A DNA stretch of 64,000 nucleotides from Otis tarda (Eukaryota; Chordata; Aves; Otidiformes; Otididae). Below are positions 59,341 to 64,000 of the stretch, in pieces. The first letter of the stretch is position 1; every line of letters starts with the position of its first letter. The stretch spans positions 137,236,190 to 137,300,189 of the forward strand of contig CM048553.1 of the NCBI GenBank assembly GCA_026413225.1, in the 5' to 3' direction. A program made the translations under genes and the position numbers. The notes beneath the pieces are model-generated. The model ran no database searches. It was not told where the DNA came from and saw nothing but the letters and a program-made list of their open reading frames with translations.

Positions 59341-60944
59341 TCTGGATCAAATTAATTGCATTTGGCACAATGGCTCTCACAGAGCCCGTGAGTGGAGACC
59401 TTCACACTGCAGAGCCGTGCTGTTGGAGCACGCATTGTGTGTCATTGCCTTCTTTGATCCTTAGAACTAATGTTGTCCAAAAGCCTCCCTTAAGCATTCA
59501 CTTGTACATTTTCTGATGTGCACCCATGTGTAAAAAAAATGTCATGGTACTGAAGAACATGCATCTGCAAATATCTGTTTTCTTGTGGAAAGTGGGAAGT
59601 ATGGAATTTCCTCCATAGGTCTGCAAATAAACCTTGCAAGCTGGGTGGGCCTTTACACTTTTTAGCATGTGCTGAATCATTCATGCATTGATGTAAAACC
59701 CTTTTACAGCCCACTTAAAATCATAGGAACATGTATGATGTTGACATCTATGATGTTGACATCTATGATGACATCTATGATGACACCTGTGATGACATAT
59801 AGGTCATCAGTAGATGCTGATCCAGCCTTAATACCTGCCTTCAGTGTTTACTGTCTGAACTGTAGCAGGGCATTATTACTGAACATAATTTCTAACTTCA
59901 TGTCTCCAAGGATGCTCCAAAGCATTCAGAATGGTGTAGATTTGCATCTCCATGGCATGTGGTAATCCAGGGCCTGGCATAGTAAAATATCCTTCATGGT
60001 TCCCAGCATGCTAACATGCTGCAAAATTATACCGTAACTGGCTGTGGGCAATGGGGTGAACTACATTCACATGGGAAAAATAACTTTCTTACAACAAACT
60101 TTTTAAAAAACACAAATTAGTCTGGAAGCTTTGGAGAGCATTAACATAATAAAAATATCTACGGTCTTGATCTTTCTTCTGACGTCTGCTAAAGAATTGG
60201 AAAATAATTTCCCATAGGCATGATCCAAGATTGAGGAAGTAGTTTGAAGGGAATTTTTGTTTCCATTTTGCTGGAAATGTTCAAAAATTGGTCAGGGAAC
60301 TAGCCTCAGCTCCATGGCTTCTCCCAGCTCACAGTCAGCTACTTCAGTCCCAATGGTCCAAGCCCTCCCAGTGAGGCTAGCAGCAACGTGAGCATCTTTT
60401 GTTCTATCTATACTGCCAAATTTCAGCTGAATTAAAAACATCCAGGTATTTGGATTTTCATCCTCAATGATAGCACACACAAAAAGTCACTTGAAAATTC
60501 AGAATTTAAGCCAAAATGGGAAGCTATTATTTCACAAGCAATTAGTGTTGCTCTGGAATTCACATTAACATCTGTTGGTTTTGCAAGGTGACAGATTATC
60601 TTTGTTGCAATTTATCCTTTAAGCCAGAGATATACCATTCTGTGAGATAATATACATAAGCTTTATTTAAATCAACTTCACAAATTTCCCCTGTAGCTAA
60701 AATTCAACTGAGGAAAAAAAAAAAAACCAAAACACACAACTGTATTAGTTCTATAGCAAATCATTAACACTTCCCATTAAGTTGACCAAGGGAAAAAAAA
60801 TATTGTGACCTTTGTGGATGAAATTACCAAACTTTTTAATACTGGCATCATTCTCTGTTTCTCTGCAACTGACTGAACAATTGTACCCCTGCTATCTAAC
60901 CTGCTGTCTGACTCTTACGGATTTTCTGCTGACTCTGTGCTGTT
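59341..60944. other. Unique non-coding DNA with a small minisatellite
   Basis: No gene recognised. Contains the TGATG-type tandem repeat listed at 59736-59801 and an A-run at about 60714-60725. Confidence 0.5.
59736..59801 (+). repeat. Short tandem repeat, 15-bp then 12-bp units
   Basis: Two identical 15-bp units TGATGTTGACATCTA are followed by three 12-bp units of the type TGATGACATCTA, in which the GTT step is lost. The array shows a deletion variant spreading within the repeat. Confidence 0.92.
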
Positions 60945-61885
60945 CATAGAATCATAGAATGGTTAGAGTTGGAAGGGACCTTCAAAGGTCATCTAGTCCA
61001 ACCCCCCTGCAAGAGCAGGGACATCCCTGACTAGATCAGGTTGCTCAGAGCCTCATCCAGCCTGGCTTTGAACATTTCCAGGGATGGGGCATCCACCACC
61101 TCTCTGGGCAACCTGTTCCAGTGCTCTACAACTCTCATTGTAAAAAATTTTTTTCTAATATCTAATCTAAACCTACCTCCTTCTAATTTAAACCCATTAC
61201 CCCTTGTCCTATCACAACAGGCCCTACTGAACAGCTTCTCCCCATCTTTCCTGTAGGCCCCCTTGAGGTATTGGAAGACCGTTATCAGGTCTCCCCGGAG
61301 CCTCCTCTTCTCCAGGCTGAACAGCCCCAACTCTCTCAGCCTGTCCTCATAGGAAAGGTGCTCCAGCCCTCTGATCATCTTCGTGGCCCTCCTCTGGACC
61401 CTTTCCAACTGGTCCATGTCCTTCTTATGTTGGGGACTCCAGAACTGGACGCAGTACTCCAGGTGGGGTCTCACCAGGGCAGAGTAGAGGGGCAGAATCA
61501 CCTCCCTCGACCTGCTGGCCACGCTCCTCTTGATGCAGCCCAGGATGCGGTTGGCCTTCTGGGCCGCAAGGGCGCATTGCCCACTCATGTTGAGCCTCTC
61601 ATCTACCAGCACTCCCAAGTCTTTCTTCTCAGGGCTGCTCTCAATCCATTCTCTGCCCAGCCTGTATTTGTGCCTGGGATTGCCACGACCCAGGTGCAGG
61701 ACCTTGCACTTGGCCTGGTTGAACTTCATGAGGTTGGCACAGGCCCACCTCTCCAGCCTGTCAAGGTCCCTCTGGATGGCATCCCTCCCTTCCAGCGAGT
61801 CGACGGCACCACACAGCTTGGTGTCATCGGCGAACTTGCTGAGGGTGCACTCTACCCCACTGTCCATGTCGCCGACAAAGATGTT
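60945..61885 (-). mobile_element. CR1 LINE copy C, young 3' fragment
   Basis: Reversed CR1 that begins on the left with the tail 'catagaatcatagaatgg' and ends on the right at 'gccgacaaagatgtt', where homology to the reverse transcriptase ([10 protein letters not shown]) stops. Its 3' UTR matches copy B. No frame break over the whole ORF2 part, with high similarity to copy B by eye, so it is likely the youngest or the best kept piece in the window. 5'-truncated just before motif C. Confidence 0.96.
61031..61867 (-). pseudogene. CR1 ORF2 C-terminal part, copy C, uninterrupted
   Basis: 278 codons from [10 protein letters not shown] to the final LDEALSNLI without stop or shift. It includes the reverse transcriptase motif C as FADD (61823-61834, minus), then [55 protein letters not shown] and [16 protein letters not shown]. 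It closes with the [10 protein letters not shown] region. The endonuclease and the first half of the reverse transcriptase are missing, so it cannot act alone. It shows the FADD state that copy B lost, which supports reading FTDD in B as a mutation. Confidence 0.95.
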
Positions 61886-64000
61886 TTTCCCCTCTCTACA
61901 TGAATAGGAAGTTTACGGTCTTTCTTTCTGGTATCAGATTTAAACATCGTTTCGTTGGCGCTCTTGCATGAAGCTGATGCGTGCTGACTGCTACTGTTTG
62001 TTGTTTCTGCCCTCACAATAGTTCACACTGCTTTAGTTTGCTAAACCAGGAAACATTAATTTGAGCAGCCTGGTCAACAACTCTCTTTTTGCTGTTGACT
62101 GTTACTACTATCTGTTAACTAACTCCTCTGTATATGGCCGTTTTTCCCTCAAATTAGCTGGCGGGAAACTTTTGTACCTTTAGAGGAACAAAGCAGCAAA
62201 CAAAGCTGCCTTAGCTTTATTGAAGTAAGAGTTGGAAAAGACCTGTCAGATCATCAAATTAATCACTTAATTAATTAATCACAGGACTATTGTCTCTATT
62301 TCTGTCCCAGCTGTCAGCAACCTGAACACCAGGAAGCATTTTTATTTGATTGCAGATTTGTCTTTTAGCTGCTGTTCCACAACCAGGCTGTGACTCTGGG
62401 CAGCTTGAATGCCAAGCAGAGCCAGGGGACAACATACTTCTTGGATTAACTTTGTTGAGAGTTAAAGCCCTCCACAAATACTGAATTCATCTTTTTGAGT
62501 TAGAAGAGATAATCCCACAGCACTTTACACTTTCTGCATTAATAATTTTTGCATTCCTCATTTTGACTACAACCTACATTTGAGACTTAGCCAGTTGGAA
62601 AGCAGAGAGGGAAGGCATTACTTGCAGAGTGTGAATTCTTGAGAATCAAAAATAGTTGTGCCAGATGCCCACAAACTGTAAAGCCAGAAGTCTTCATGGT
62701 GACAAGGTGACTGCTCCCTGCAGCTATGGACTATGTACACTTGAAGTTGTCTCTGCACTCAAGAAGAAAAGAGGATGCAAGTTTGAAGGAATACTTGGAT
62801 ATAAGGCTTTTTATTCATCTTCACTGAAAGAGAAGCAATTTAAAGGGAACACAGAGTTCACTTTGCAGCACACAAACTGTGGGCAAACAATAAAAAACTG
62901 CTCAAGTCTTTGGTTTACGTAGGTCAGGCACTCCAAATGGTAAAACTGACCCGTCATTGCACGTATATTTACATACCTGCAAGAGGTTAGAGAAACCAGC
63001 TCTTCTGATGTACTCATATAATTTTTTTTTTGCCTAAAAGATGGGATAATGTACTTACAAATAATTCAAAAGCAAAAGCACTGAATTAGCCCACTGCATT
63101 CCACTCCCAAATACACTGTCCAGAACATGCACAGCAGTTCAGAGAGCAGCAATTTGGAGGTACAACAAAGAGAAATGTGGTCTGCTGCAGCACCAGCATC
63201 TTACTAATCTTTACTACCGTAGCATCTCTGGTACTTAGAGTGTAACAGAGATAAAGTGCAAAAACTTCCATGAGCATTAAGAAAATATGGGGAAATTACT
63301 TATTTTCTGAAAACACTGTTTCCCAGCCATTTTTCAAGATTTACTGCAAGTCTAGCTTCTCTTGTTGCTGGGATTATTTCTGTTACAGTATTTGACATAA
63401 AGAATAATTTATCAGAATTATAATATGCATACATGAGCTCAGTTGTATAACTCCGCATTTGCTGAGCATTATCCTTTGTCGTGCTAATGGAGTTTTTGGC
63501 TTTTCTCTATTTTCATTGTCAAGTCACTCAGCTAAGAGACAGTCACAGCAGTCATTTACAGAGAGCAACTAAGTTACACAGCAGTATGTGTCAAGATGCA
63601 AAGGAACCTATCTAGCGACAGCTGCAAGGGGAATTTCTGTAAGCTGAAAGCAATCAGTTAATAGAAACACAGCCAGCAACTCGAGCAATAACGTTGCAGT
63701 ATCTCTGAGATTTACAGTGACCTATTTTACTTCTGATTATAGTTGCTAAGGGCAGCAGCTCCAACGATATGATGGCACTGATGCTGTCACCTGGTGCTTC
63801 CCAGCCTCAAGGTGCTCCTGGAGTACTTTTCACACCAGGACTGAACAGGTCTGCAGGTCTCTGTGTGAGTTTTGGACACATCTCTTGCTTTGTCCTTTGT
63901 GGAGGACAGCCACTTTCAACATTAATGCTTCCATTATAAGCTACACAAAGAGTTAAGTGACAGTCTGTCTGCGCCTGTCTGAGAGGCGATGACCAGGACA
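61886..64000. other. Unique AT-rich non-coding DNA to the right edge
   Basis: No gene recognised. A short 'aagagttggaaaagacctgt' plus 'cagatcatcaa' at 62226-62257 resembles the reversed end of an old CR1/L3 element but is too short to be sure. An 88-codon plus-strand frame (62656-62922) has no known motif. Confidence 0.5.

Noticed and set aside
59669..59965. 98-codon frame with a repeated Met-Leu-Thr-Ser pattern
   Set aside because: The repeat is just the translated minisatellite at 59736-59801.
61271..61903. 210-codon plus-strand open frame
   Set aside because: Antisense of copy C ORF2; it shares sequence with the shadow over copy B, as expected for a repeat and not for a gene.
1..64000. 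tRNA, rRNA, CRISPR or bacterial-type operons
   Set aside because: No tRNA-like internal promoter with cloverleaf arms, no rRNA words and no regularly spaced repeats were found by eye; the window is vertebrate-like.

Overview
The window looks like a stretch of bird nuclear genome. Three things point that way: many CR1 (chicken repeat 1) non-LTR retrotransposon copies with the typical 3' tail of ATTCTATG-type 8-mers, LTRs of the avian endogenous-retrovirus type (TGT...ACA ends, 5-bp target duplications), and an AT-rich background with no bacterial-style gene packing. I could not recognise any host protein-coding exon, tRNA, rRNA, CRISPR or other cellular gene. It is intergenic or deep intronic DNA shaped by retroelements. 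The species cannot be fixed from the sequence.

Layout. 1-3756 is a long CR1 copy (A) that enters from the left edge, with an ORF1 esterase frame and an endonuclease/reverse-transcriptase ORF2, each nearly intact. 4610-4890 is an old CR1 3' end, and 6625-7095 a solo LTR. 7280-14313 is mostly unique AT-rich DNA, with a perfect 20-bp palindrome at 8014-8033. 14314-14712 is a minus-strand CR1 tail. 16885-20041 is an old, badly decayed plus-strand CR1 into which a younger minus-strand CR1 has jumped (18975-19480). 25424-26556 is a 1133-bp solo LTR with a perfect ATGGT target duplication. 26557-35439 is a repeat-poor AT-rich tract with one LTR end fragment (33135-33200). 35440-35799 and 36915-37220 are CR1 3' fragments. 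About 39538-40157 is an isolated CpG-rich block built like a short-R class II LTR. 44029-47146 is a second long CR1 copy (B), whose ORF2 is broken by only one stop codon. 48915-49200, 50652-50764, 52545-53270, 58055-58578 and 58968-59340 are older or shorter CR1-type fragments. 60945-61885 is a young minus-strand CR1 (C) with an uninterrupted 278-codon frame. The remainder is unique DNA.

How the parts relate. The elements carry the parts of one retrotransposition machine in different states: ORF1 (SGNH esterase) in A, the APE-like endonuclease in A and B, the reverse transcriptase in A and B, and its C-terminal end in C. None is fully intact here. Several breaks look like CpG decay (CGA to TGA, GCC to ACC). 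The LTRs carry their own TATA boxes and polyadenylation signals, so they are the best candidates for promoters in the window. I found no convincing new multi-gene system; the nearest to novel are the class II-like LTR at 39.5-40.2 kb, the two perfect palindromes and a possibly very old LINE frame at 48.9 kb.
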